From: Zygaena filipendulae
Lineage: Eukaryota; Arthropoda; Insecta; Lepidoptera; Zygaenidae
Assembly: GCA_907165275.2 (NCBI GenBank)
Contig: OU015650.1
Location: forward strand, 3,502,001 to 3,566,000
Direction: 5' to 3'
Length of the DNA stretch: 64,000 nucleotides
In this document: in pieces, positions 34,126 through 46,860 of the stretch
Numbering within the stretch: position 1 is the stretch's first letter
Layout of the letters: the number at the start of each line of letters is the position of its first letter
Notes under the pieces: generated by a model
The model's input: only the letters and a program-made list of their open reading frames with translations
What the model was told of the DNA's origin: nothing
Database searches by the model: none
Translations under genes and position numbers: made by a program

Positions 34126-34288
34126 TCCTTACTAATATTATAAATTTGAAAGCGTTTGTTTGTTTGTTTGTTATGCTTTCACGCTTCAACGGTTCAACGG
34201 ATCATCATGAAATTTTGCATACACGTTGTCAGGGATATAGAGGACATAGGAACTCCTAAATTAACGCGGGACCGCGGGGAACAGTTAG
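34126..34288 (+). mobile_element. CTAG-ended repeat with internal deletion
   Basis: CCTTACTAATATTATAAATTTG to ACCGCGGGGAACAGTTAGT. About 50 bases of the core before the end are missing compared with the copy at 26429. Confidence 0.7.
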
Positions 34289-34479
34289 TAGTAATATATT
34301 TTTTAAACAAATAGGTACGATGCTTATTAACGAATGAGTCATTCACATTTTTTTTTTTTGTAAAATCAATTATTTTAACTGCCAGCGAGATTTGAGGGGT
34401 ATATTAAATAAAAATAAATTGGGTAATCTAATATCATTAAACGAGCAATTCTTGTATATAATATCTATATACATATGTA

Positions 34480-34615
34480 TATAATCTTTAATCTCGGAAA
34501 CGGCTCCAACGAATTTCATGAAATTTAGTATGCAGAGGGTTTTGAGGGCGATTAATCGATCTAGATAGGTTTCATTTTTAGAAAACGTCGTTTTATCCGT
34601 GTTTTCAGACAATGA
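34480..34615 (+). mobile_element. Fragment of a different lepidopteran repeat (CTCGGAAACGGCTCCAACGA type)
   Basis: CTCGGAAACGGCTCCAACGAATTTCATGAAATTTAG, AGGGCGATTAATCGATCTAG and AAAACGTCG are recognisable blocks of a widespread repeat. It is not related to the CTAG-ended family. Confidence 0.5.
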
Positions 34616-37600
34616 AAAATATAGGTACCATGTAACTATATATATGGTATCTTATAAGTGAACAGGAGCAGCATGTAGATATGTAACTATTTTAATAACG
34701 TTATACGCCGGTAAACAGTAGATATAACAAGAAACAGACAGGACGTAGTCAGATAGAGTAGTAACTAGTATGTTGTCATTGGTATGTACCTTACTATACG
34801 TATGTGTTAGTTACGAAATAAATCGCAACCATCAAACTAATCATTACGAGTTCCGAATATAGATGTAAAATTGGTCTAGAACTATTGAACCTGTTGGTTT
34901 TTGAGGTTTAAAAGCCGTTTTTAACCATGATTGTTTATGACAAAATGGTTGAAAAATGTGTTTGAGTTAAAGCGTCTTTGAGCAAGATGTGAATATTAAG
35001 TTACTTTTGCATCACTAGTATAGTAGGTAAATGAAAGATTTTCATAACGATTTATGTTTTATACCATTATTATGGTCGAATGGTTAAACACGTGGTTCGT
35101 TTGGGTGCCGGCTCGAAATCCACGGTTTCTCAAAGAACTGCAGTTTGTTGTATCTACACTAATTGAATTCTTATCTGCTCCGGTACAAAAGCTATTGATA
35201 AATAAGAATTTATATAAATTATTGCATAAGATCCCAGCATTCATTGAACTGCTCTTATTGTACAATACCGTAATTCGTATCAATGTTTCGCTAGTTACTT
35301 GTTTGTGACGGATAATCGAATTATTATGTCTCGCAAGTATCGATTTGTGATTGCGATATTTCCGCTTTAGTTAATAATAATATTTCTAGTCATAAATTAC
35401 TATAGCCGGAGTATTTCTTCCTTCAACGGCTGATTGTCTCACTGATGAAAAAACTTCCCTATTTATCTGTACGTGCTCATTTAGACTAAAATTAACAACT
35501 ACACTCGATTCAATTCGTACTTTATCAAAACTAGGGTGAATGGTATGTAGGTATTTCATTGACAAAAAAAAAACATTTAATACTATTGCCAGTATTTCAT
35601 TGAGAAAACCCTTCAATTCTTAAAGACAGTTTGAAACACACTTTGAAAAGAGCACCCCTCACGGCTAATGTTGTATAAGTAAATAAAATTTATCGGTTAT
35701 ACTGTCGATACAGTTCTGGAATTAACAAGTACGAGTGAAAGTTGTCCACGCACGTACCTACCCGGGGCGAATATTAATTCGATTACGTTAAATCCTATCG
35801 ATTCTCGTACCCACTCGCGCTCTAAGTAGTCTATAAATTGACGTTTCTGGTTTATGTAATATTCTACTTACTGCTGTTGCTTACTGGAATTTATGTCTTC
35901 GTATTAAGGTCGCCTGCCGGCATGTAGCAAATTTTTACTTCTTTACGGTCGTATTCTTATTCTATGTGTTTAAATCCATCATTCTTGGTAGGGTATTATA
36001 TTACATTAGGAAAAACACTCTATTTTTTTGTAAAGCTTTTTATCTAAATTCATGTGTTTTAAGAAGAGGAAGTTTCCATGTTTATTTTTTAGTATAAAAA
36101 AAATATTAACTGTTATACGTTTGTCCATATCACGCCCGACATTGTTAGTTTATTACTCGTCTCACGTCTGCCAATTTCCTCTGATCATGTTTTCGAAACA
36201 AATACGTAAAATATTTAGGCACTTTAGGTATATTTATTTGATTCTGCACATCAGGCGTACGGAGTGCGCAAGTTCAGTTTACACTAAATGTAGAGTTTTC
36301 ACGTAAATTGTACTTGCTCCTTTTAAGTCAAAGCATTCTCATTGAATTTCAATACTTATTTCGTGTGTTTGCATACAAATCAGCTTATGTGTCATCGACA
36401 TCAAACTAATTGTATAAAATAATACACATATTATAAATTACGTAGACACGGGGGTCATTAATTCTAACGTTAACTCGTTTCCAACTCGACTCTAAATCGA
36501 GTCGAAAACCGCTCGGACTCGTTGTGAAACGTGAATCTCGACGTGGCATTGACCATCAGCGAAAGTTCGAAATTGACGGTGTTTCATAAACGCCAGTGAC
36601 ATCCACACGGTACACCGGTTTCTACACTAAATGATTCGGTAATATTACCGATTTAATATCACCAATGACGACGTGCACCATTATAATTTAAATTATATTT
36701 ACTAAATAAAATTTTGGGGGCGCTAAGAGTGAAATTTCGAGATGGATTCGCGAACCTCGCAAAAAGGTGACCAGAGAGAAAAATCTGCTGAATCATAATT
36801 CAAGCATAATGAAAATTGTAACTCTACTTTGGTCGGGTCGAATTTGCTTTAGGTAAGTTTAAAATTTCATTAATGAAATCGAGATTTAACTGTTGGTGCG
36901 AGCTTTGATAGGTAAATAGACTTTTTGTAAATGCTTTCTTTTAAAATTTTTATTTATTTAATAACTCATCAAAATTATGATTCGCAATTTGTGAACTAGC
37001 AATATCTACTCAAATTTTGTAATTTTGCAATTTTAATTGCTCAAGAATGAAATAATTTGCCACAAGTCAAGCAAGAGCGTTATTTTACATCTCCCAGAGC
37101 TAGAAAACATATAACACCCCCAATCTCACTTCACAGGTACAAGTACTTGACAGGTATAAAACTATTGTACACTTGATCAGATTCTCTTTTTAAATAAATT
37201 AACAAAAACCTACAAGAATATTTAATCGGAAGTCTTTGGTGTATACGAATTTAATATTTACAAAAATTAAATTTGATATTGAACACTGACTCTACATTTT
37301 GCCAATGATTTTATTTGTAGTTAAATATTTATTTATTTAAATAAGCAATGTAATTTAATTTAATAATTATAATGTATTAATTTAATATCTATATGTAATC
37401 AATAAATTTCAATAAACAATATAGAACCGATAAAAAACAACAGTTCTGAAATGTTCGCAGCAAAAGTCAAATCCCTTGGGGCATAATATCCCGTAATAAA
37501 ACGTGCAAGATTCAAGATTGTGATTGGCATAAAGTAGTTTGTAGTTTAGATGTCGAACTTAAGTGACATGGCGTGTGTCTAAACATTTGGGTGATAACAC

Positions 37601-37800
37601 ACTCGGAAGGCGCGATTTTAGCACTCACGCTCAGCACGCAATGCGATGATCTGAAGACTTCCGCCCCAGATTACTCGTTTACTAGCTGATACTTTAATTG
37701 CAATATAATATTTTATTTCAATATTTCTATAGATATACATATACCTACATATGTCGTGAATTTGTAAAAAAAACTGTACCTACCTGTATTGAAGAAAAGT

Positions 37801-37994
37801 GAAAGCTGACAATGTCAATGCAGAACCGAAATTGAAGTAAGTAAAAATATGGTCTATTATGTATGTGATCTATCGTTTGTGAGTTATGATAGTGATCTAT
37901 CGTTTTGTAAACAAATCTATCTCTTGTATTATCTAAAATGTGAAACCGAAAAACATTGACACTGAAAGCTGGCATGTCAATGCAGAATCGAAAT
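37801..37994. repeat. Direct repeat pair, about 32 bp, spaced 162
   Basis: GAAAGCTGACAATGTCAATGCAGAACCGAAATT at 37801 recurs as GAAAGCTGGCATGTCAATGCAGAATCGAAATT at 37963; the segment between also repeats GTGATCTATCGTTT. Confidence 0.7.
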
Positions 37995-39179
37995 TTAATT
38001 ATATTTAGAAGTTATGATAGTTTTTATTTAATTTTGGAAATTTATCAAAACGACAAACTTACTGATTGACTACAAAGCCTATGTTAAACTTTTGTATAAG
38101 TACACACAAAACTACTGACGTATGAAGTTTATGAGTTCTTCTTACGACATGCAATAATAGTCTTACCTACTCTCACGTTTGGGCTAAAATGTAGAACGGG
38201 TTAAGTAGCAGGTATAACCTCTAGAAATAAGCAATACCTATGTAGCAGTATATACGTAGGTTACATGTACCTAATCACGACATGCTCAATGTACAGTCTG
38301 CAGCAGAAATGTGTAATAATTTTTGACAATCGTTGTATCTTATTGCAATAGTAATAAAGTTTAACGACCAACAAAATTATTTACATAATTTTACTCCTTA
38401 CTGTCTTGAACTGTATGTTTTCATAACACCTATACCTTATTAGGAACTGTTTGTACCAAAACCAGGCCATTCGCTTGGCCGATTGATATCGTCATTGTTG
38501 TTATGAACAGAACGTGCAGGTCGTTATATTGTTAAACGAGAAATGAATTAGAAAGAGATTAATCGAAGAATAGTTTAAAATATTAATGTAAGTTAAGGTT
38601 ATTACTTTTCATTTAAAATATTCTTTATTTTAATCTAAATTATAAGTATTTTACTCTTTTTTTATATAAAATTAAACTTAGGTACCTTTATATAAATCAA
38701 TACTCTAACAATAAACTATAATAGTAAAAATATAAAAGAAGAACGTAACTTTTAGGTGCGGTTGAATTAAAACTTCTTCGACGTTCTTCTTCTCCTTCAC
38801 TTTTTCAATATGGCAACAGCGGGTGACAGGAATAGCTGATTGGACTGCTTGCACATTTTCGTCACGCTTATGTCATCCTAAGCATTTTGTTGCCTCTTGG
38901 TTACGTCTAGCAGTATCATTTCAGAAATACAATATATATATATTTATTTAATTTTCTCTAATCAATAGCATCGGACTGTAATAGTGGGTAATAATGTGTA
39001 CAACGAATCGTTATCGAACGGTGTAGTGTACCTAAATGAATAATCGATCGGTCAGCGTGTAGTTCAAAGTGAACGTAAAATAAAAATCAAATAAGTACGT
39101 AAATTGTTACGAGTACTATCGATCGTTATGCAACTTCATAAAATCTTACTAAAAATTGCAAAAACGTAGACTGAGGTAT

Positions 39180-40409
39180 GGGAATGGGATGTAAAGGGTA
39201 AGGGAACCCGTGAACAAATCCTCATCGTTCGTCAAATCATCGAGAAAGCCCGGGAATTCAACAAGCCGACATACATATGCTTTGTAGATTTCTCAAAAGC
39301 GTTCGACTCGGTGAAATGGCCTACGCTATGGAAAACACTACTGAACATGGGCACACCAAAGCACCTTGTGCATCTGCTACGGGAACTCTACGAAGGCGGT
39401 ACAGCTTCAGTGCGGACAGATGACCTCCTATCAGATAGTTTTCACCCAAGTGCAGGAGTGCGGCAAGGATGCATAATATCACCCTTGCTCTTCAACATTT
39501 ACACTGAGCTGTTGATGCGAATCACTCTCGAAGACTGGACTGATGGTGTTGCAATTGGCGGGCACCAAATTGCAAACTTACGGTATGCAGATGACACCAC
39601 CCTATTCGCAAGTACTGCTAGCCTTATGGAGGAACTACTTCTCAAAAGCCTGTAAGCCTGACGTTTGGATTAAAGATCAACCGATCAAAGACCAAGATGA
39701 TGATCGTGGATCGCGCCAAGGATAATTCACCCGAGGTGAAACAGATTGCGAATTGTGACGTGATGCAATCTTACATATACCTTGGAGCTTTAATTTCAAA
39801 CAATGGTGGCTGCGTAGATGAAGTGAAGCGACGTATGGCTATAACCAGAACTGCGATGGAGAAGTTAAGGAAAGTGTGGGGGAACCGCAATATCACGAGA
39901 GCCACAAAGGTCAAACTCGTGCAGACACTCGTGTTTCCAATTTTCCTCTACGCGGCAGAGACATGGACACTACGTGAATTGGAAAAGAAAAAGATAGATG
40001 CTCTAGAAATGTGGTGCTGGAGAAAGATGCTTGGGATATCTTGGACGGAATTCCGCACCAACGTATCCATACTTGAGGAACTCGGCATCAAGCAGCGTCT
40101 ATCTGCCACAGTACAATCACGTATACTTCAGTATTTTGGACATGTCTCTAGGCGAGATAACGACTCCATAGAGCGGCTGGTGGTACAAGGAAAAGTCGAA
40201 GGAACCAGATCACGTGGAAGGTCACCTATGCGCTGGACTGACCAGGTGAAATCCGCTGTAGGAATCTCCGTCACAGACTGCGCCAGAAGGTCTGCAAACA
40301 GGGAAAGGTGGCGAAGGATCGTGAGGAAAGCTGTGTCCGTCCCTGCCACCGAGATAGACGCCTCAATGTGACCACGACCGCTCTGCCAAGAGCGAGACGA
40401 AGAAGAAGA
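39180..40409 (+). mobile_element. RTE-type LINE, 5'-truncated, with target-site duplication
   Basis: It holds the back part of a reverse transcriptase and ends in a short GAA repeat, as RTE elements do. The 12-bp sequence AGACTGAGGTAT occurs at both borders (39168-39179 and 40410-40421), so both ends of the insertion are defined. The endonuclease domain and the 5' part of the reverse transcriptase are absent, the usual result of target-primed reverse transcription stopping early. Confidence 0.92.
39190..40371 (+). pseudogene. LINE reverse transcriptase fragment with one frameshift
   Basis: The first frame (to a stop at 39655) has GKGTREQILIVRQIIEKAR, the catalytic segment FVDFSKAFDSV, AGVRQGCIISPLLFNIY and the active-site box LRYADDTTLFA. 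Between about 39640 and 39660 the frame shifts. The second frame (to 40371) carries SYIYLGALISNNGG, thumb-like sequence and the C-terminal MWCWRKMLGISWTEFRT and RGRSPMRWTDQVK. The protein is therefore split and lacks its N terminus. Confidence 0.9.
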
Positions 40410-40761
40410 AGACTGAGGTATACTTTTCGAGCAAATTTCAGTTCTTTATATGTGTACAATGTATTACACTATTTTGTGACTTCAGTCATTTTATATTAGC
40501 CAAATTACAAAATCGTGTTTTCGCGGTGGATGCGCATGACCTTGAAACAGCGCCACTTGCGGTTGTGATAAGAACTATTTAATTAAACATGGCGGCCATT
40601 TTCACCTTCGTTGAAAGGCGGTAAATTATGGAAAGCCAGTGAAGCCACTCTCGCTTTCGCAGGTCGAATAGTAGGTACACTTATATGCACTAGCCTTGAA
40701 ATATCAACTAATTCATGAGGACATAAATACAATAATGAACACACTTGATAGCGAACACTAG

Positions 40762-40830
40762 TGTACCCCGCGGTTTCACCCGCGTGAGTGTCGGAATTCC
40801 CTCAGGAACTCCCAACCCAACTTCTCACCG
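40762..40830 (-). mobile_element. Core fragment of CTAG-ended repeat
   Basis: GTACCCCGCGGTTTCACCCGCGTGAGTGTCGGAATTCCC matches the core, without the tail. Confidence 0.6.
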
Positions 40831-41363
40831 TTTAAACCTGCCCTGTACTTCCACAAATCTTTCAAGATCAAAATTAGCCAAAGCTGTCCTGCCATTCTCG
40901 AGTTTTAGCGAGACTAACGAACAGCAATTCATTTTTATATACATATAAAGATAATTAAATAATTAAGAGCCGGTATTTTCATGGACAGATAAACAGTCGG
41001 ACTGCTTATTCATCTGATAGTCAATACAAGACTCATTCTATTTTTCATGCCAGGTATTTCAATAACAAAATAAAAATCCAAAACATCCAAAAATAGTATC
41101 ATGAGTAGGTATTAAAACAGATTGTTAAGTAGAAAGAGATCATTAATTTCAAAAGCGACTAATTAAACACGTATTTGGTGTGATGTGTCGGTGTTCATTG
41201 CGATAGAATAGAAGAAAATGACTCAATCGATAATGTATCCGACGGGACAGCTGAGCCGTAGGAAGTTGCGCTAACATCGACTACTGTGTCACAATACCAG
41301 TGGTTAGCAATAACAACAAGACTCGCGTGTAGGTAATGATTATAATGTCATTATGGTCTGATC

Positions 41364-41460
41364 TAGAGGTTGATGGTTAGTTAGAGAATCTAACTGATAT
41401 GCCAAGAGCCGCGGGTCCGATTCCCATCGCAGGGTAGGTACATTTGGGTGATGAATAATA
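41364..41460 (+). repeat. tRNA-like box B repeat fragment
   Basis: GCCGCGGGTCCGATTCCCATCGCAGGG is box B-like and is followed by an AT-rich tail with TTTATCCTGAGTATCAG. Confidence 0.4.
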
Positions 41461-44346
41461 AAATATGTGTTTATCCTGAGTATCAGTATCATAAATATGT
41501 AATGTATTTATAAATAACGTACTAAATTTGTAATTAATGTATGTTTACAGAAAAGAGGTATAAAGGCATTACCTATATCTGCTGTCTTTTCTGGTACCCA
41601 TATTAAAATCTCTGCTTATTTTCAGTTGGAAAAAGTAAATAATATTAGTAGTTGTAGCAGTTAGAAAGTACCTACACCCATGTATGCACCTCATTTCACA
41701 TAAACATTGAACCTCGACCTCTTTTGTCCATTACTTGAACGAATAATTACGATAAAAAGCCCATATTAGGTCAATTCATCCATGGGATAAGTTTTAGGGG
41801 TCTCAGTTGAATAAAGAGCCAACTTTTGAAGGAGCACAATAATTTACAATAGACCATAGACAATTAAACAGTAATTATTTTGATGGTTTTCAAGTAAAAC
41901 AATAATAATAATGAAGTAGACTAAAATCCCGACAAGAATAGATAATAGAAGAATAAATAAAGAAAAATCATTGATGTACCTAGATTTTTATTATTTAATT
42001 AAGTATGTTATTACGATTATAAACTGCTCTCATTATAATTTCCTTGTCAATTTTCAAATTTCCGCTTTATTGTTATTATTTTCATTGACGATTAAATTAC
42101 ATATTATTATATCATCGGTTATCTAAATAAAATTGAAATGAAATTACATATATATTTAAATTGAACTATAAAAACAATATTAAGCTCATTAGTGGGTCGT
42201 CCGAACCGTTTCTAAAGCCATTTTCTCTTATAAACATCCTGCGCACAATATTTCCTGAACTATTTGTAACACTACGATCTGTTTTAAAATACACATGGAT
42301 AATTAATTATTTGATATAAGTACACGAAAATAAATTCACGATAAAAAAAAAAACCACTGAATAAAACAAATATCATTCAACAATATATAAAGCTACTTCT
42401 TTAAAATGACGCTATATTGCGATAATGCATTAATTTTGCCTGTTTCAAACGTTTTTATATCCTTTGTTAGGCAAAGATTTGCTCTCCAAGCAACACGTGG
42501 TTCCCATCAGGTGGATTAGTTAACTGCTCGGACTGTGGAGATTGTCTCTATCTTATTTCATCAATTTAATTTAAATTAGTACTTGATTTTCCCATAGGCT
42601 TAATAAACTATGACGACATCTCTTAACGTAGCGTATATCATAATGTTGCTATACTCCACAGATATAGGTGAGACTAGAATGGGCAGTGTAAGTAAATTAA
42701 TGTAAAACTCTATGGTACTGTATAATGTATTTTGTTCTAATGCAGTTAGTTATCCATATGAAAAAGTTTATTGTTAAACATAAGAGTTATGTAATGTTCG
42801 ATTATTATTAACTCAATTATCTTTTCAATTTAAAATATTCCATTTTAGATAATTATTCATAAATCGCAGTGACTTTTTTAAAATCATGTAACCTTTTTAT
42901 TTTGTTAAGTAACAGAGATCATCAGTGTTTTAATTTATTGTTAAAAGATGTAATGATTTGTAAAAAAAAAACATTTTACAATTTTCGTGCAACCTCCAAA
43001 ACGGACACATTGTTGTTGGAACACTGTTACAAAACAAACATCTTAGTAGGTACATAATTAAATATGTTTTACTCAGTTTATACCTACGGATAATTTGTAC
43101 AAAACAAATTGAAATCTACTTTTTTTCAGATATTTTTTTTCTACTGTCATGAATATAAAGAATATATTATAATGAAGGCACCCTTGTTTTTATCTCTATA
43201 TATATGGTAATGCTTTCATAGTAGTATCTTCTTAATATTCTTTTCTTTTTTATTCTAATTATCAAAAACAAAAAAGAACGTAGACATATCAGTCGCATCA
43301 GTACTTTTCTCAAACCAAACGTAAATTGTCAGTACATACGATTACAGAGCCTGTTTGATGCAACGATCAGATGACCGCAAAGCATTTTAAATTACAATAG
43401 GGCAACGAACTGGAGCCACGTTATTATGATTGGCAATCGATATTGAAGAACCTAATTATACTTTATAGGTATTTTTTCAAAGTGGAGACAACAGTAGAAC
43501 TAACACTTCAGTCAGATAATTGTTTATTTTGACAAATTTCCAAAGACCCTAAAATTTCTAGAATTTAATTTGGTTATGAAGTCCTTCTGTAAGGTGTATG
43601 AATGTGAAATAAAAAAAATTGTAATTTAATTTAAATTTTATTAATTTCAGAGGGCATGTAAGGTAAATATGTAAGAATGAGAGAAATGAACGAGCGAGGT
43701 AGTGAGAGCGAGTAGGAAGTGTCAGGTGTGAAGTTGTTAAATAAAGAGATGTCATGGCGATAGTCATTTTGAATAGTTCAACTTTACACTTCGAACTTGT
43801 GCTGTTAAGACGATTGACAATTAATTAAAAGTCATGCTTTAGGTAACCAACTTCCGTGGATGATTCAGTTACCTATCGTTTAGTTGCGCCTAAAGAATTT
43901 AAATTCAAAAACCATAAGGTAATTTTTCTATCTCTGTATCTAGTATCTACACATCACGCACAAACTACCGGGTGGATTTAAATTACTTCGTAAATCACTA
44001 TTAAACATAACTAATGTAACGAGTGCCAATCGAACAAACGTTTGACATGTTGAATGATACAGAGAATCGATTCGTCAACACTCGACATCGAGTAATCGAT
44101 CATGTTAACATCGATTGGGGTTCATTGCACTTTAATAAATGTTTTGCGGTCGGACCGTGTTGCAACAGAGAATTTTGTTCGCTCATCATGTTCTGATGTT
44201 AATTTGAGTCGAATGTTAAAGTACCTACTAACCGTCGTTCTTCATAAATGTTATCGCATCAAAGCCCTCACATTTAGTAAGCTCGTATTAATTATTAGAA
44301 GCTATGGTTCTGTAGGTTAACCATACCTAACTAATTCCATGACGAA

Positions 44347-45250
44347 ATAAAAAACCGCCCAAGTGCGAGTCGGACTCGTGCATGAAGGGTTCCGTGCCAT
44401 TATCTATTAAACGGCAAAAATGTATGTTGTATGCAGAGATGTGACATTTTAAAAATAACAGTATTTGAAATGCAAAATACAAAATACAAAATACCTATTT
44501 CCATTTTGTATTTAAATACTTTTTTTAGAAAAGCATTTTATATTTTATTTGAAATACCTTTTCGGACATATTTTGTATTTGCAAAATGCAAAATACTTTT
44601 TGCTAAGTTTTGTAAACATCGAAGAATTAATAATTAATGTGTTACAATCTTCAATTAAAATCTTGTTACAATAAAAGAGCACTGTAAATAAAACACTATG
44701 TTATGTAACTTGGTCTGATCAGCTTCGTTTATTATCGACTCTTTTCGTATGAATTCGGGATTATTCGGTCACCTTACCGTGCGGTGAGTTTTCGTTCCCG
44801 AAAACGCTAATAGTAGTAATCTGTATAATAGTATAGTAATCTAAAATAAATAAACTTTTCAACAAAATAAAGATAATTTAAAACTAAAAGTATTTTATTT
44901 TAATAAAGCATTTTGTAAATACGTATTTTGCATTTAGTATTTTAAATATAAAATGAAAAACTATATTTTATTTTGTATATTTTGTATTTAGTATTTGAAA
45001 TAACAAAATACAAAAAGTATTTGCATTTTGCATTTAAATACATTTTATAACCTATTACCCCACATAAATATTTATTTCATTCTGTTTTAGTATTTGTGTT
45101 GAAGTTGCAACAGACATACGTCATCTAAGAAGATTTCAACTGTCTATCACGGTTCATGAGATGTTTGGTGACAGACGGACAGACAGACGGACGAACGGCC
45201 AGCACCATTGCTATAAAGAGTCTTTTAAGATATTTTATTCAAATTCGGTA
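44347..45250 (+). mobile_element. Lepidopteran interspersed repeat split by a later insertion
   Basis: The left part 44347-44432 has CCGCCCAAGTGCGAGTCGG and GGGTTCCGTGCCATTA. The right part begins at about 45058 (CCCCACATAAATATTTATTT) and continues through CTATCACGGTTCATGAGAT and ACAGACGGACAGACAGACGG. In copies I know, GTTGTATG is followed almost at once by GAGCCCCACTT, so 44433-45057 interrupts one element. Confidence 0.75.
44433..45057. mobile_element. Nested insertion, AAAATAC/GTATTTT-rich, hAT-like
   Basis: It begins GCAGAGATGTGACA, like many hAT ends. Both terminal regions are packed with the heptamer AAAATAC or its complement, largely in opposite orientation at the two ends. I cannot define a matching terminal repeat at the right end. 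No coding region. Superfamily is a guess. Confidence 0.5.
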
Positions 45251-45284
45251 GTAGATTAAGTATGTGAAATGGGATATTGAAAAT

Positions 45285-45365
45285 ATTTTGCCCTGATGCG
45301 GGAATCGAACCCGCGACACTTGTGGTACCACTACAACTGCCGATTAATTGTTCTGTCACATAAAA
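45285..45365 (-). repeat. tRNA-like repeat fragment, good box B
   Basis: Read on the minus strand, TCGCGGGTTCGATTCCCGCATCAGGGC forms a perfect T-arm, but the upstream part does not complete a tRNA, so this is a SINE-like relic and not a tRNA gene. Confidence 0.45.
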
Positions 45366-45670
45366 CAGATTAAACTTCAATACAAATTAAATGTTCCAAA
45401 TATTATGATAATAAATTCGCATTGAATTGCAAAGTTGATACAATTTACGAAATCACATGGAATTTAAATAACAATGTATAGTTAATTTATGCCATTTTAG
45501 TCATTCATAACATATTAAATCAGATCTGCATTCAGCTCTAAAGAAGAATTCTTTTTATTAATACTGTTTTGGGACAGACAATAGCAAAATATTATTATTA
45601 TTTTCTCTTTATTTACCAAAACAAAAATTACATTAAAAAAGATATCTAACATAGCACTTGCACATTTATC

Positions 45671-45735
45671 ACTTGCTGTACTTCGCAGTTTCACCCGCGT
45701 GAGTTTCGGAATACCCGCAGGAACTCCAGACTTCG
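45671..45735 (-). mobile_element. Core fragment of CTAG-ended repeat
   Basis: CTTGCTGTACTTCGCAGTTTCACCCGCGTGAGTTTCGG followed by CGCAGGAACTCC. Confidence 0.6.
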
Positions 45736-46488
45736 TTTATTCTTCTTCTTACAATCACAAACGCGACAAACAAGACCTCCTCCTTTTTAGAAGTCGGCTA
45801 ATAAAACAATTAGCGAACTTAGTATTTTATAAAGCTTTATTGTTTTAAATCCACAATTTGACATTGGCGGGATTGTGCTAGGCACAATAGAAGCTAGAAT
45901 TAAAAAAGTGCAGTGAAGTAAACACAATTTTTCACCGCGGAAGGAATTATTCTACTGTAAACAACTTATATAATACATTATATCGCACTCGTATAATATA
46001 AGACAGCTTTTTTAACGCGTATACCTACCATATAATAATAGTATATTCAAACTTTATGATACTGATGTCAGCGTTGACGTATACACACTGTGTTGCTTCA
46101 AACTTAAGCGCCACTTAAGTAAAGTTTGGTATCGATCAAAATATTTCTTAATTTACGCACGTGGCTGAACAACATTGCATCAACATGTTATCTTCCCATC
46201 AGCTTTTTTCGACAGATATTCACTAGACCAACAGCATTCCTTTCATATAACGCGCGTCACCTCTAACACAATTCCAAACGCTCTAGATCTATTTTCTATA
46301 CTCTAGATGGCAAAAAGCCCAAAATTAATATTCTGTATGTAAAAAGACATGATATATATGTATTTTTTTATAAGTTCTATTTCTTTGGTTGTAATTTTTT
46401 GACATTATTATAGAGGTCCTAAACTAAGCAAAACTTTTACTAATGGATACCTGATAACTGGTAGGTATATATCATACTTAAATACATA

Positions 46489-46720
46489 CTAGCTGTCCGC
46501 CGCGATTTCATCCGCGGTAATTTCGGAGTTCCCGCGTAGGTTGCGGGAAAAAAGTACTCTATGTCCTTCAGTTCCCGAGGGAATCCCGGGATAAAAACTA
46601 TCCTATCTTTTAAGTTGGACCATTTTATGAATGGTTACAAAATTTTATCAAAATCCGTTCAGTAGTTTCGGAGTCCATCGCGGACAAACAACGTGACACG
46701 TGATTTATATATATTAGATT
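46489..46720 (-). mobile_element. CTAG-ended repeat, 'CCGTTCAGTAGTTTCGGAG' tail type
   Basis: Begins ACTAGCTGTCCGCCGCGATTTCATCCGCGG and ends TTTATATATATTAGAT after TCCGTTCAGTAGTTTCGGAG. It is a fourth tail type for the family in this window. Confidence 0.7.
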
Positions 46721-46779
46721 ATACATGATAGGTTCAATTATGCAACCAGACTCAGACTAAAAACAAAATATATTCATTG

Positions 46780-46860
46780 CATGTCTGCCCTGATACGGGG
46801 ATCCAACCTGTGACAATTAGTGCTACAATCAGGTCCATTAAACACTGCACCAATGGTTAG
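46780..46860 (-). repeat. tRNA-like repeat fragment
   Basis: TGCCCTGATACGGGGATCCAACCTGTGAC parallels the segment at 45285 with more changes. Confidence 0.35.

Larger units (their letters stand above)
30482..39167. other. Long intergenic stretch with scattered repeats, no gene seen
   Basis: Apart from the repeats listed separately, only short frames without family features occur. A GC-richer stretch at 36480-36620 might be regulatory, but nothing in it is diagnostic. Confidence 0.45.
40422..44346. other. Intergenic, no gene seen
   Basis: AT-rich DNA with two repeat fragments (40762 and 41364). A segment at 42460-42540 (GCAACACGTGGTTCCCATCAG) looks repeat-like but was not assigned. Confidence 0.45.

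Noticed and set aside
39543..39725. Third-frame reading within the LINE
   Set aside because: Shadow of the reverse transcriptase frames, without conserved motifs.
40128..40459. Minus-strand frames under the LINE
   Set aside because: Antisense shadows of the reverse transcriptase C terminus.
45285..45365. Possible tRNA gene on the minus strand
   Set aside because: Only the T-arm/box B is convincing; D-arm, anticodon arm and acceptor stem do not form.
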